Positions 52,671-61,100 of a stretch of DNA of 64,000 bases are shown piece by piece. The notes under the pieces are model-generated. The model was not told the origin of the DNA, searched no databases, and saw only the letters and a list, made by a program, of their open reading frames with translations. The translations under genes and the position numbers were made by a program. How positions within the stretch are numbered: the stretch's first letter is position 1; every line of letters begins with the position of its first letter. Source of the stretch: Solibacillus silvestris (GTDB lineage Bacteria; Bacillota; Bacilli; Bacillales_A; Planococcaceae); NCBI GenBank assembly GCA_001586195.1, contig CP014609.1, positions 1,400,001 to 1,464,000 on the forward strand, in the 5' to 3' direction.

Positions 52671-52791
52671 TTAAGGGGCCACAGTATGAAACATCTTTAG
52701 TTACTCCTATTGTCTATATTAGTTGTAAAAATGATTCTACAACTAAAAATGGCAAGAAGAGTTCTAATGAACAACAGCTCTAAAACTCTAC

Positions 52792-52865
52792 TTATTCCAC
52801 AATCTGGCGCGATTCTTCAATAAGAAGGTCGCGTTTTTCCGTTATAGGGCCATTTAATTGAATAA
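52792..52865 (+). repeat. Family A repeat, long form
   Basis: TTATTCCACAATCTGGCGCG, ATTCTTC-AATAA-GAAGGT, CGCGTTTTTCCGTTATA, GGGCCATTTAATTGAATAA. Hairpin has one altered pair (GAAGGTCGC). Confidence 0.88.
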
Positions 52866-52910
52866 CTTCTTTAAAAAAATCGGGAGGCCTATGTTAAAAT
52901 TTGGGTTTGA

Positions 52911-52956
52911 TGTGAAGTAATGTACTTAAACTAACGGGCAGGTTAGTTAATGAAGG
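52911..52956 (+). repeat. Family C leader motif
   Basis: GTGAAGTAATGTACTTAAAC, then TAACGGGCAGGTTAGTTAAT. The second part is an inverted repeat (TTAAACTAAC / GTTAGTTAA). The first 20 bases recur at 54659. It lies in the leader of the DinB gene at 53007. Confidence 0.65.
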
Positions 52957-53006
52957 AACATTAATTTTCACAGAGAATATATGAACAGAAAGAGAGGAGA
53001 AAAAAG

Positions 53007-53522
53007 ATGAAGAGAAAAAATTTATTGATATCACCCTTACCAGATTTCGAACCAGAGATTGGTCGATGGATATGGTGTTTAGAAGACATTCGGCGAACTA
53101 TTTTAGAAAGAATATCAGGGGAAAGTCAGCCTTTTCTTGATACAAAATTTAAGGAAGGGCATTCAATAGGATCCTTGTTATATCACATCGCATTAATTGA
53201 GGCGGACTGGTTATATGAAGAAGTTCTTGGCGGTGAATGGAACCCAACGATCCGTTCTTTATTTCCTCAAGAAGATCGTAATGATGATAAAACTTTGACA
53301 TATATTGTGGGACAAGACTTAGATGAACGCTTACATCGACTAAAATCTGTGCGTGATGAATTGCTTTTCCATTTTCGTTCTATGGACTTAAAGGACTGGC
53401 GTAAACCAAGGTTACTTAATCACTACGATGTAACACCTGAGTGGGTTATCTACCATCTCATTGAACACGAATCTCATCATAGGGGACAGATTTTCCTTAT
53501 ACTTGAAAATTTAAAAAAATAA
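53007..53522 (+). CDS. DinB-family protein
   Basis: 171 residues. Four-helix DinB bundle with the three metal-binding His positions: LLYHIALIEADW (first) and HLIEHESHHRGQIF (second and third). Family members are thiol-dependent transferases or DNA-damage inducible proteins; this one's role is unknown. AGAGGAGAAAA ribosome site. Followed by a truncated methyltransferase remnant. Confidence 0.88.
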   Translation: MKRKNLLISPLPDFEPEIGRWIWCLEDIRRTILERISGESQPFLDTKFKEGHSIGSLLYHIALIEADWLYEEVLGGEWNPTIRSLFPQEDRNDDKTLTYIVGQDLDERLHRLKSVRDELLFHFRSMDLKDWRKPRLLNHYDVTPEWVIYHLIEHESHHRGQIFLILENLKK

Positions 53523-53554
53523 ATAAAAACCAATTTAAGAGGGGTAGCATAAAT

Positions 53555-53923
53555 AATCATAAAATTGGATTCGAAAATCTAATACCAGGAGGACGTGTAT
53601 TAGTTGATTTGGAATTACTAAGTAATTGGCGTACAGGACAAATTACTACTGCAACCTTTCCTCTTTCTAATGAAGAAGGCATTTCATTATCTTATTTAAA
53701 ATACGATAAATGGAGAAAAGGTAAGCTGGTAGACACAGAATTACAGAAGTTTGCAAAGAGATGGTACGGAATCGAAGAATTCAAACTTATATTAGAAAGC
53801 GTTGGTTTTTCTGATATTACATGTTCTGCCGATTATACTTTCCAAAAAGCAACCATTTGTATACGCTATAAATCACAATCTGGCGCTTTTCCTGTATTTG
53901 AAACATATAAACGTAGCAACTAA
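53555..53923 (+). pseudogene. 5'-truncated SAM methyltransferase
   Basis: Open frame of about 120 codons without a start or ribosome site. Its beginning KIGFENLIPGGRVLVDLELL is the post-motif-IV PGG strand of class I methyltransferases, and it continues with DKWRKGKLVDTELQ, FKLILESVGFSDI and ADYTFQKATICI. The whole AdoMet-binding half is missing, so it is a deletion remnant directly behind dinB. Confidence 0.7.
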
Positions 53924-53953
53924 AAAAGGTGTATCACATAAGTGATAACACCT
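53922..53953 (-). terminator. Bidirectional terminator
   Basis: AGGTGTATCAC / GTGATAACACCT stem. On the minus strand it is followed by TTTTTTAG and ends the second DinB gene. Confidence 0.8.
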
Positions 53954-53963
53954 ATTGATAAAC

Positions 53964-54434
53964 TCAATCCCAAACTCGTATTCTTGGAACATTTGCCTTT
54001 CTTAAGTAATCCAGCAATTGTCCGGTATGAACTGATTCATGATAGGCTATTCTTAACAACATGTCGCCTAAACTTCTTATGTAACCTGATTCGGAACGAT
54101 CAATTTTAATGTTTATAAGGTCTATTTCTGAAAATGACTTGATACTTTCTAAGAATTGATTTCTATATGGTTCAGCAAAATTTAATTCAGCGTTTACAGT
54201 AGTAAAGGGTTGTTGTTCGAAAGGAGAATCGAATACTTCTAGACTTCCACGATTTTGAATAGCTAGGTGGTAATAATATTCACTTTCTAGAACATGCCTA
54301 ATCATCTCTATACAAGTCATTGCTTCATCATCGGGTTTCCAATGTAATTTCTCTTGAGGAATAGAATTCCAAAGAATAATACTTCTTCTTCGTACTTCAT
54401 TGAAATTTAAAAGAATAAGTTCAATTGATTTCAT
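53964..54434 (-). CDS. DinB-superfamily protein 2
   Basis: 156 residues on the minus strand, ATG 54434 behind GGAGGGTG. DinB-like bundle: MIRHVLESEYYYHL (His 1) and IAYHESVHTGQLLDYLRK (His 2/3). Only distantly related to the DinB protein encoded at 53007. Function unknown. Its promoter side faces a family A repeat. Confidence 0.85.
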   Translation of the reverse strand: MKSIELILLNFNEVRRRSIILWNSIPQEKLHWKPDDEAMTCIEMIRHVLESEYYYHLAIQNRGSLEVFDSPFEQQPFTTVNAELNFAEPYRNQFLESIKSFSEIDLINIKIDRSESGYIRSLGDMLLRIAYHESVHTGQLLDYLRKANVPRIRVWD

Positions 54435-54536
54435 AATTCACCCTCCATTTATTGATTTATCTTTAATATACAGGAATGGATGTTCGTGGTGAACAATTAT
54501 TTTATCACATTTGCAAATCATCAGAAATTATTCGTG

Positions 54537-54610
54537 TTATTCCACAATCGGCGAGATTCTTCAATAAGAAGATCGCGTTTTTCCGTTATAGGGCCATTTT
54601 CTAGATTAAC
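54537..54610 (+). repeat. Family A repeat, long form
   Basis: TTATTCCACAATCGGCGAGA, TTCTTC-AATAA-GAAGA, TCGCGTTTTTCCGTTATA, GGGCCATTTTCTAGATTAAC. Right arm mutated, inner hairpin canonical. It lies in a divergent gene gap. Confidence 0.88.
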
Positions 54611-54658
54611 TTTTAATAAGAATCAATTGGATATTTATGTTAAAATTTAATTAGGTTC

Positions 54659-54700
54659 GTGAAGTAATGTACTTAAACTATCGCGCAGGATTGTGTAAGA
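54659..54700 (+). repeat. Family C leader motif
   Basis: GTGAAGTAATGTACTTAAAC, then TATCGCGCAGGATTGTGTAA. The first 20 bases are identical to 52912-52931. Located in the leader of the GNAT gene, after the family A copy at 54537. Confidence 0.65.
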
Positions 54701-54724
54701 AGTCAGTAAATTAGGAGAGTTATA

Positions 54725-55192
54725 ATGCGATACATTATAAGGTTTGCAAATGAAAACGACTTGTCTGGTTTATGTAGTATTAGGAATAATCGAGCTTTAT
54801 TTATTCATTATCTAAAGAAATTTATGAATAAAGAAATTTATTTGCTAATTGCTGAACAAAATTCAATTATATTAGGTTTTGGATTGCTTAAGATTAAAGG
54901 TACATTACACCCCAAATTAAGCGACCTTTATGTAAAAGAGGAATATAGGGGAAATGGTATCGGTTCAGATTTAATAAGATGCAGGGAAAATATCGCAAGG
55001 AATTTAGGTTATACGGAGATATATGTGAGTGTTGATCCAATAGAGAATCCTAAGATGGTTAAGTTAATTAAAAAGCACAGTTATGAAACTATATCAGAAC
55101 CATATATAAAGAAAACAATTTTTTATGATAGTGATGGATCTTCTTATGATAAAACTTACCAGAGAATTGATTTAAAGAAGATATTGAACTAA
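54725..55192 (+). CDS. GNAT-family N-acetyltransferase
   Basis: 155 residues with AGGAGAG before ATG 54725. Acetyl-CoA binding motif A: LYVKEEYRGNGIGSDLIRCR (R/Q-x-x-G-x-G/A loop). Preceding strand LLIAEQNSIILGFGLL and following HSYETISEPYIKK are typical. Acceptor unknown. Accessory gene behind repeats A and C. Confidence 0.88.
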   Translation: MRYIIRFANENDLSGLCSIRNNRALFIHYLKKFMNKEIYLLIAEQNSIILGFGLLKIKGTLHPKLSDLYVKEEYRGNGIGSDLIRCRENIARNLGYTEIYVSVDPIENPKMVKLIKKHSYETISEPYIKKTIFYDSDGSSYDKTYQRIDLKKILN

Positions 55193-55312
55193 CGGTGGGC
55201 TGTTGTACTCTAATATGAGAGATTACCAAACGAAGCTTTGGGGCATTTTGAAGGGTTTACATTATAAACTGTTGAAATATTATTTTATGAATGGAGAAGG
55301 GAGGTACGAGCA

Positions 55313-55528
55313 ATGCAAAAATCCATATGGTATTTTATTTTTGGTTTAATTTTAGTTTTGGTAAGCACGCCGTTAGCATATAGTGCTGTTGGAATTATTT
55401 ATGCAGAGAGAAACTTAACTGGAGAGTATGTACCAATTTTAAATGGTTTCATCCATTCGTTTATGCTAATAGGGACTTTGATATTTAGTGTAGGCTTAAT
55501 AAAATTAATTAAAATATCAAAAGCTTAA
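55313..55528 (+). CDS. Two-TM small membrane protein
   Basis: 71 residues; GGGAGG at 55299-55304 before ATG 55313. TM helices about 4-26 and 46-64, joined by AERNLTGEYVPILNG. Short basic C-terminus. Family not recognised. Confidence 0.6.
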   Translation: MQKSIWYFIFGLILVLVSTPLAYSAVGIIYAERNLTGEYVPILNGFIHSFMLIGTLIFSVGLIKLIKISKA

Positions 55529-55633
55529 AATGTTTATACATATACATACAATAAAATATAAATAATCGTTCCCAAATTAAAGGCCGATTGAGATTGATTT
55601 TGTTATTGCAGTTAAATAGGAGGGATTAACAAG

Positions 55634-56593
55634 ATGATTTCTTTAAAAGATGTGAAAGATGGCAGAGAACGAATTAGCGATATAGCGGATGTAACACCAA
55701 TTTTACAATCAAGGCAACTTTCTGAAATATGCGGGAATCAGATGTTTTTAAAATCAGAGCATTTACAAAAAACAGGGTCATTTAAAATACGAGGAGCAAG
55801 TAATAAAATTATTCATGCGATTGAAAAGGGTGCGAAGTTTGTAACAGCAGCATCATCAGGGAATCACGGTCAAGCCGTTGCTTATGTTGCAAAAAAATAC
55901 GGAGTTCCGGCAACCATTGTAGTGCCTGAAAACGTTAGTAAGTGTAAGGTTAACGCAATCCAAACTTATGGTGGTAAGGTGGAAATGTGCGGGACTACTT
56001 CTGGAGAACGTATACCAAGAGCACAGGCGATTGCAGATCAAGAAAACGGCGTATACATTCCCCCTTATGACGACCCATTGATTATGGCAGGGCAAGGAAC
56101 TATTGGATTGGAAATTTTGGAACAGGTTGATAATGTTGATGTAATCATTGTCCCGGTTGGTGGTGGTGGACTTATATCGGGAATTCTAACAGCCATTAAA
56201 GAAACTAACCCGAAAATAAAAGTAATTGGGGTAGAACCTGAACTTGCTAATGATACATATCTATCATTACAAAGTAAAAAAATCACCACAATTCCTGTTA
56301 GTCAGACCATTGCGGACGGATTAAGAACTAACCAGCCCGGTGACCTAACCTTCCCTGTACTTATGAAATATCTAGACGATATTGTCCTTGTGAGTGAAGA
56401 TGAAATTCGTCAGTCCTTTAGTTTTGTCATGGAACGTACGAAACAACTAATAGAAACATCGGCAGCCGTAACGATCGCAGCAGCTATGTTTAATAAACTA
56501 AACATTCAAGGTGAAAATATCGCAACTGTTATCTCTGGCGGAAATGTGGACCTAGACAAAGTCCATCAATTCATTGTAAGTAGTGAGAAATGA
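55634..56593 (+). CDS. Threonine/serine dehydratase-family PLP enzyme
   Basis: 319 residues with TAGGAGG upstream. Fold-type II PLP enzyme: Schiff-base lysine in TGSFKIRGASNK, ASSGNHGQAVAYVAKKYG, PVGGGGLISGI (phosphate loop) and VISGGNVD. No C-terminal ACT domain, so it resembles catabolic threonine dehydratase (TdcB-like) or serine racemase rather than IlvA. Likely deaminates threonine or serine to the 2-oxo acid. Looks like an accessory gene bordered by repeats. Confidence 0.9.
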   Translation: MISLKDVKDGRERISDIADVTPILQSRQLSEICGNQMFLKSEHLQKTGSFKIRGASNKIIHAIEKGAKFVTAASSGNHGQAVAYVAKKYGVPATIVVPENVSKCKVNAIQTYGGKVEMCGTTSGERIPRAQAIADQENGVYIPPYDDPLIMAGQGTIGLEILEQVDNVDVIIVPVGGGGLISGILTAIKETNPKIKVIGVEPELANDTYLSLQSKKITTIPVSQTIADGLRTNQPGDLTFPVLMKYLDDIVLVSEDEIRQSFSFVMERTKQLIETSAAVTIAAAMFNKLNIQGENIATVISGGNVDLDKVHQFIVSSEK

Positions 56594-56670
56594 CCCCGTA
56601 AGACTAGACTTAATTATCTTTAAGGCGAGATTGTTGAACAACATTCTTAAGATATAATTTGATAAACGCG

Positions 56671-56703
56671 TTATTAAACAATCGGGCCATATTGTGGAGC
56701 AAC
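56671..56703 (+). repeat. Family A repeat, short form
   Basis: TTATTAAACAATCGGGCC then ATATTGTGGAGCAAC. Outer arms joined at one GGGC; the 42-bp inner module present in long forms is exactly missing. Confidence 0.78.
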
Positions 56704-56760
56704 ATTTTTCTTGGGGGAGTCCTAGAGAAGATGCAGATTTATATTGATAAAAGAATGGCT

Positions 56761-56951
56761 ATACAAGTTTTTATGCAAATTAAAGATCAAGCCCAGCAAG
56801 TATAAAAGCTGCTTTAGTAACGTTTCATTGACTTGCATAAAATCACGTACAAACAATGTTCCATAAGAAAAGCGAGAAACTTTATTAAATCAACGTTTCC
56901 CGCATTTTGGTGTATTCCCAAACTTTGTTTTGGGAATGTTATTTTGTATAG
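56761..56951 (+). repeat. Family B repeat
   Basis: ATACAAGTTTTTATGCAAAT, GCCCAGCAAGTATAAAAGCT, hairpin GCGAGAAAC...GTTTCCCGC (56871-56904), then CCCAAACTTTG / TTTTGGG and TTTTGTATA. Strongly similar over its first half to the copy at 57720. Confidence 0.78.
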
Positions 56952-56969
56952 TAATGAATAAAAATTGTT

Positions 56970-57383
56970 CTATTCTTTTGCCTTGCGAATGTATTCCATT
57001 CCCTCGGAATCAACGATAATATGGTCCATAAATTTAGTGAATTCTAATGATATATCGTCATCAGCTGTAATAATATATTTATCACCTTTTACTTTAACCT
57101 TAGCATTATTCAATTCTTTATGGATATGTGGACTATCCATATCTTCGGATACCACAACCTTGTCAATAATGCTCTTTCTATCATCATTTATAAAAGTTCC
57201 ATCAATTGTGAGTCCATCTTCATGCAAGTATATAGTATACCTATCACTTTGATAAAAATGAGATTCAAAATCCTCAGCTTTCGCAACTTTATCAGAATTT
57301 TTTGATGGATTTTGTTGGTCACATCCAAATAGCATTAAAGCACAGACAATAATAAGCATTGCAAACAAAAGATTTTTTTTCAT
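56970..57383 (-). CDS. Small lipoprotein, unknown
   Basis: 137 residues on the minus strand, ATG 57383 behind GGAGGGGA. Lipobox ALMLFGC. The mature part is acidic with DRYTIYLHEDGLTIDGTF and a C-terminal MDHIIVDSEGMEYI. Predicted surface-anchored small beta protein. Function unknown. Confidence 0.7.
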   Translation of the reverse strand: MKKNLLFAMLIIVCALMLFGCDQQNPSKNSDKVAKAEDFESHFYQSDRYTIYLHEDGLTIDGTFINDDRKSIIDKVVVSEDMDSPHIHKELNNAKVKVKGDKYIITADDDISLEFTKFMDHIIVDSEGMEYIRKAKE

Positions 57384-57584
57384 AAATTCCCCTCCCTATT
57401 TTTAAATTAAATTAATCGATTTTATAGAGCTAATTACTTATACGAGAACGAATAAACAAAAGTTTCAATTTTCTGAATCCGAAACCTAAATAGCACTTTT
57501 AGAATAACGAAACATTCCCAAAGCGTGTTTGGGAATATTGTTGTTCATAAATTTGTGAACCCAGCATAAAACTAATGGCATTCG

Positions 57585-57660
57585 TTATTCAACTATCGGG
57601 CGTGATTCTTCAATAAGAAGATCGCGTTTTTCTGTTAAAGGGCCAGATTGTAGAACAACA
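57585..57660 (+). repeat. Family A repeat, long form
   Basis: TTATTCAACTATCGGGCGTG, ATTCTTC-AATAA-GAAGAT, CGCGTTTTTCTGTTAAAG, GGCCAGATTGTAGAACAAC. Confidence 0.9.
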
Positions 57661-57719
57661 TTTTTTCTCGAAGGGGAGTGTTAGAAAAGATGTAGATTTA
57701 TAATGATAAAAGAATGGCT

Positions 57720-57900
57720 ATACAAGTTTTTATGCAAATTAAAGAACCTGCCCAGCAAGTATAAAAGCTACTCTAATAATGTTTGTTTCATTTATATACA
57801 TAAAATCTCGTATAAACAATGTTTCAATAAAAAATCGGTAAACGCTGAAACAACAACGTTTTATATCTCCCAACTTTGATTTGTGAATGTTATTTGTTTT
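57720..57900 (+). repeat. Family B repeat
   Basis: ATACAAGTTTTTATGCAAAT at its start is identical to the copy at 56761. Then GCCCAGCAAGTATAAAAGCT and a weaker hairpin with AACAACGTTTTAT. Tail CCCAACTTTGATTTGTGAA. Confidence 0.78.
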
Positions 57901-57966
57901 CTTTATGTATTAAGTTATACTATATTTTTTATCTAATGTTATATTTAACAAATCGGAGGAATTACT

Positions 57967-58389
57967 TTGAGCGTTTCAACTTATATAGGGTTAAATTTCG
58001 AGGTAGCATTAAGTGAGGAAATTATAGATGATGTTATAGAGATTCATTATTGTTTTTCAGATGAGGAAAACCGTATGACTGTAAAAGAAAAACATTTTTC
58101 TACACAATTTGTTTATGAGATTATGGACAAATCCGAACCTATTTGGAATATGAATGAGTACAACCAGCAATATTCACCACATAATTTTGATAAAGCTCAA
58201 ACAACATTTATTCAGTTATGTGAATTCCTAAACGAATTGATTCCAGAAGGTGATTATTGTGAAATATATATATGTTGGTTGGGTGATGAAAACGATCCTA
58301 TAGAGTATAAGATGTCTATTGATTTAAATAACCCAATAATCAAGCCATTTGAATATTATGAGAAATGTTATATTAAGTTGTTTAAATAG
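57967..58389 (+). CDS. Hypothetical acidic protein
   Basis: 140 residues from TTG 57967 with GGAGG at 57955-57959. Acidic, no TM. Central segment EPIWNMNEYNQQYSPHNF and a C-terminal YCEIYICWLGDENDPIEYKM strand pair. The size, acidity and orphan context fit an immunity-type or regulatory protein, but no family is recognised. Confidence 0.6.
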   Translation: MSVSTYIGLNFEVALSEEIIDDVIEIHYCFSDEENRMTVKEKHFSTQFVYEIMDKSEPIWNMNEYNQQYSPHNFDKAQTTFIQLCEFLNELIPEGDYCEIYICWLGDENDPIEYKMSIDLNNPIIKPFEYYEKCYIKLFK

Positions 58390-58394
58390 CAAAA

Positions 58395-58430
58395 TGAGCC
58401 ACGTTTAAGTTAATTAAACGAGGCTTATTT
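58395..58430. terminator. Intrinsic terminator
   Basis: GAGCCACGTTTAA / TTAAACGAGGCTTA stem followed by TTT. Serves the 57967 gene. Confidence 0.65.
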
Positions 58431-58507
58431 AGTTCCCGAAGTGGGGATTGGGCACATTTCGAAATGCTTGTTCCATTAAGCACCCGTTAGTAGAAAAAGG
58501 TATAATC

Positions 58508-58870
58508 TCAATTTGTTATTCTAAGATGATTTTTAAGCACTTTAAATGGAATAGCATAAGAATCATTAAATTTCTTGATATGATTTGTTAACTCAGACCA
58601 ATTACTTTCAAGAAATGGGTGAATCTGAGTTGTATCTGCAATACTATACAGTTCAATTAAAAAGTAAAGAGCTTCCCAGATCAAATAGTCTTCGTCTAAC
58701 TTAAATAACAACTCAATGACTTTTGGTAAATAATTATATGCTTCTTCAGAAGTCATTCCTTTAGTAATTGATTCAAAAGAAATACTGAAATACCACTCGT
58801 TCTTTTCTAATTTATCTTGCCATTCTTCATAAATTTCCAGTAATCTAATATCCGATTTAATCACGTCCAA
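58508..58870 (-). CDS. Hypothetical acidic helical protein
   Basis: 120 residues on the minus strand from TTG 58870 (weak ribosome site). All-helical, acidic: LLEIYEEWQDKLEKNEWYF, YNYLPKVIELLFKLDEDYLI and a basic tail KVLKNHLRITN. Resembles small helical immunity proteins in size and character only. Function unknown. Confidence 0.5.
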   Translation of the reverse strand: MDVIKSDIRLLEIYEEWQDKLEKNEWYFSISFESITKGMTSEEAYNYLPKVIELLFKLDEDYLIWEALYFLIELYSIADTTQIHPFLESNWSELTNHIKKFNDSYAIPFKVLKNHLRITN

Positions 58871-59029
58871 TGTTAGAAATACTTTATCACTTCTTGTTCA
58901 ACTAAATTGCCTCGTTAGTTGAAGTATAACCTTCCTAAACCGTTGTTTCATACCCTTAATTAAGTCCCCAAAATTGTATTTGGGAACTTCTTTGTATGTA
59001 AGGCAGTAAACCTTACGAATAACTATCCC

Positions 59030-59062
59030 TTATTCAATAATAGGGCCATATTATTGAATAAC
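59030..59062 (+). repeat. Family A repeat, short form
   Basis: TTATTCAATAATAGGGCC then ATATTATTGAATAAC. Compensatory change: both outer arms carry AATAAT instead of AACAAT/ATTGTT, keeping the pairing. Confidence 0.78.
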
Positions 59063-59169
59063 ATTCTTTTTATGCAAGGTTCCCAACTGACGCCAATCAC
59101 CAACCATTCAATTGAATGAGGGCTGAATTTGGCTGCTTATGAACAGTAGGTTACCAAATGTGAACTTAT

Positions 59170-59201
59170 AAAACCCGTTCAAATGCTCTGAACGGGTTTT
59201 A
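59170..59201 (-). terminator. Intrinsic terminator of the sigma/anti-sigma operon
   Basis: AAACCCGTTCA / TGAACGGGTTT stem; on the minus strand it is followed by TATAAG, with extra T in the stem foot. Confidence 0.75.
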
Positions 59202-59208
59202 CTATTTG

Positions 59209-60168
59209 TTAATTTAAATCAATTGTAATAGGTTTCAATTGCTCTGTTTTAGCGCTATTTATTTTTAATACAGGTACGATTTTGATGGAAGTTGTATCTT
59301 TAGGAAGTTCTAATAAAAGAGTAGCGTTACTAATTTGATTAAAGTTTACTTTTTCACCATGAAAATTATAGGCTTCGAAAGTATAAGTTTGCCCTTCAAT
59401 TGTTGACTCAAAGTTTGCTGTATAAGAGATTCTCGCATTCGTTCGGCCAATTTGAATTTCATCAAATGTAATGCTAAGTTCTCTGTTTTTTGAAGTGACT
59501 TGTTGATTGATGATTAGCTGCTTAATCGGTAATTTTTCTACAGCTAAGTCAAATGACCATTCTCCCCTAACACCAGCCATATGCGTGAATGTAATAGGGA
59601 ATGAGATAACATCTTCTGTAACATTAGCAGGGACATCTAAAATAAGCGCACCCGTATAACCGTTTTCAGTTTTTGTTAATGACCCTAATGCGCCACCCCA
59701 AGTGGACGTGTCTTTGCCATCAAACATTTCGTAAGTAAAGCCTGCTTCCGGTGCTGTATCGCCACCGATTGTATTCGTCACTGCACCCGTTGCTTTAAAT
59801 GTTATCCCTACATATGCTGTATCATAAAAAACAGATGTTACCTCCACCTGGATATCTTGATCATTTGCAATGAGTGACATTTCAGTAAGTAGTTGTTCGT
59901 GGGCAATCTGTTCACCAATCGACATTTGATATTTTTCATAAATACCGCCTATTAAGGGAACTTGTGCTAACACATTCGAAACAGGTGTGAAAATAAACCC
60001 TGAAGCCAGAAACAGGGCTGCTGCTACAGAAGTAAAACACGTCATGCGCTTTGTCACCTTTGTACGTTTCGCTTTTATCTCAAGCTGTTGCGCTTGCTCA
60101 ATACCTAAATGAATTGCCTGGAAAACTTCATCTGTTGGCACTTCAATCTCATGTAAATCTTTGCGCAT
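59209..60168 (-). CDS. DUF4179 anti-sigma-factor-like membrane protein
   Basis: 319 residues. Short cytoplasmic head (about 44 residues), one TM (FTSVAAALFLASGFIF, about 45-62), then a large extracellular beta-rich DUF4179 domain with EKYQMSIGEQIAHEQLLTEM. Overlaps the upstream sigma gene by 20 bp, the usual arrangement for an ECF sigma and its membrane anti-sigma. Expected to hold the sigma factor inactive until an envelope signal arrives. Confidence 0.85.
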   Translation of the reverse strand: MRKDLHEIEVPTDEVFQAIHLGIEQAQQLEIKAKRTKVTKRMTCFTSVAAALFLASGFIFTPVSNVLAQVPLIGGIYEKYQMSIGEQIAHEQLLTEMSLIANDQDIQVEVTSVFYDTAYVGITFKATGAVTNTIGGDTAPEAGFTYEMFDGKDTSTWGGALGSLTKTENGYTGALILDVPANVTEDVISFPITFTHMAGVRGEWSFDLAVEKLPIKQLIINQQVTSKNRELSITFDEIQIGRTNARISYTANFESTIEGQTYTFEAYNFHGEKVNFNQISNATLLLELPKDTTSIKIVPVLKINSAKTEQLKPITIDLN

Positions 60169-60688
60169 AGTAATCGTCTCCTAACTTTTGTTTTAATTCC
60201 AATTTTGCTCGGCGTAAATACGTTTTAATCGTAGAAGAGGGTTTCCCCATCGAAGCAGCAATTGTTCGAATCGGTAAATCATAATAATAAAATAGTAAGA
60301 TGGCGTTTTTATATTCAGGTTTTAATGTAGCTAGTGATTCTGTTAAATCAAACGTAGGCTCTTCTACTTGGTTCGATTCCAAAATGTATGTAATTGTTTC
60401 TTCGGGTAAAGTAATTAATTTTTTCTTTTGTTCTAATTCCTTGTAAGCGGAACGGATTAAAATTTTGATAAGCCATGTGCTAAAGTAGGCTGGCTCCTTG
60501 AGTTGTCCGATTGCTAAATAAGCTTTGCAAGTAGCTTCTTGAAGTACATCTAATGTATCTTCTTTATTTTGCATATGGAGAAAGGCAATTTTATATAATT
60601 TCTCACCTTCACCTTTTAATAATTCCTCAAAAGCTAGCTTGTCCCCATGAATAGCTTTAAAAGCTAGATGTTCCTTTTTATTGTTCAT
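60149..60688 (-). CDS. ECF RNA polymerase sigma factor
   Basis: 179 residues with AAGGAGG before ATG 60688. Region 2: KIAFLHMQNKEDTLDVLQEATCKAY...FSTWLIKILI. Region 4: LKPEYKNAILLFYYYDLPIR, then MGKPSSTIKTYLRRAKLELKQKLG. Partner of the overlapping DUF4179 protein. No promoter of the ECF type could be fixed by eye. Confidence 0.93.
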   Translation of the reverse strand: MNNKKEHLAFKAIHGDKLAFEELLKGEGEKLYKIAFLHMQNKEDTLDVLQEATCKAYLAIGQLKEPAYFSTWLIKILIRSAYKELEQKKKLITLPEETITYILESNQVEEPTFDLTESLATLKPEYKNAILLFYYYDLPIRTIAASMGKPSSTIKTYLRRAKLELKQKLGDDYYAQRFT

Positions 60689-61080
60689 GAGCTAACCTCC
60701 TTTCACTTATTAGAGCAAATAATTCTATTATAAAGTTTCAAAATCTAAAAAGAATTTTAGGAATATGTAATCTGTGATGAATTCAACTGTAAATAGGAGG
60801 AAAGTGTAGTTTAAATGTAGTGCTTTTTAGGTAGCACAACAAGGATTTCAAAAACAACGAATTTACACACTAGTGAATAGTAGCTTCAGAAAAATGCAGT
60901 TTTATAACGGTAAGCACTTAATGTTACCAAACAAGAGTTTGAGGACACAGAAAAAGATCTTCAACAAAACCAGCTAATAGTTGTCAATAATTTTCATTAA
61001 AAATAATAAAAATATCATGTTATACTAAATTTGTGCATGCCAAATAACCGTCCAAATTCTTGATTTGGAAAGTTTAGGTT
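60689..61080. other. Intergenic region upstream of IS110
   Basis: About 390 bp. Contains a family A left-arm fragment GATCTTCAACAAAACCAGC (60957-60975) and a CCAAATTCTTGATTTGG hairpin (61061-61077) similar to family B tails. No gene seen. Confidence 0.5.
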
Positions 61081-61100
61081 TGCTTGGTTAAATTGTTAAA

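Larger units (their letters stand above)
56594..56969. other. Intergenic repeat block
   Basis: 376 bp with a degraded family A fragment (GGCGAGATTGTTGAACAACATTC around 56622-56645), a short-form copy at 56671 and a family B copy at 56761. No unique gene sequence. Confidence 0.6.
57384..57966. other. Long intergenic repeat block
   Basis: 583 bp between divergent genes. Contains a B-type tail (CCCAAAGCGTGTTTGGGAAT, 57512-57531), a long family A copy (57585) and a family B copy (57720). No coding sequence. Confidence 0.65.
58871..59208. other. Intergenic region with repeat remnants
   Basis: 338 bp: a B-type tail (CCCCAAAATTGTATTTGGGA, 58967-58986), a short family A copy (59030) and the terminator of the anti-sigma gene (59170-59201). 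Confidence 0.6.
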
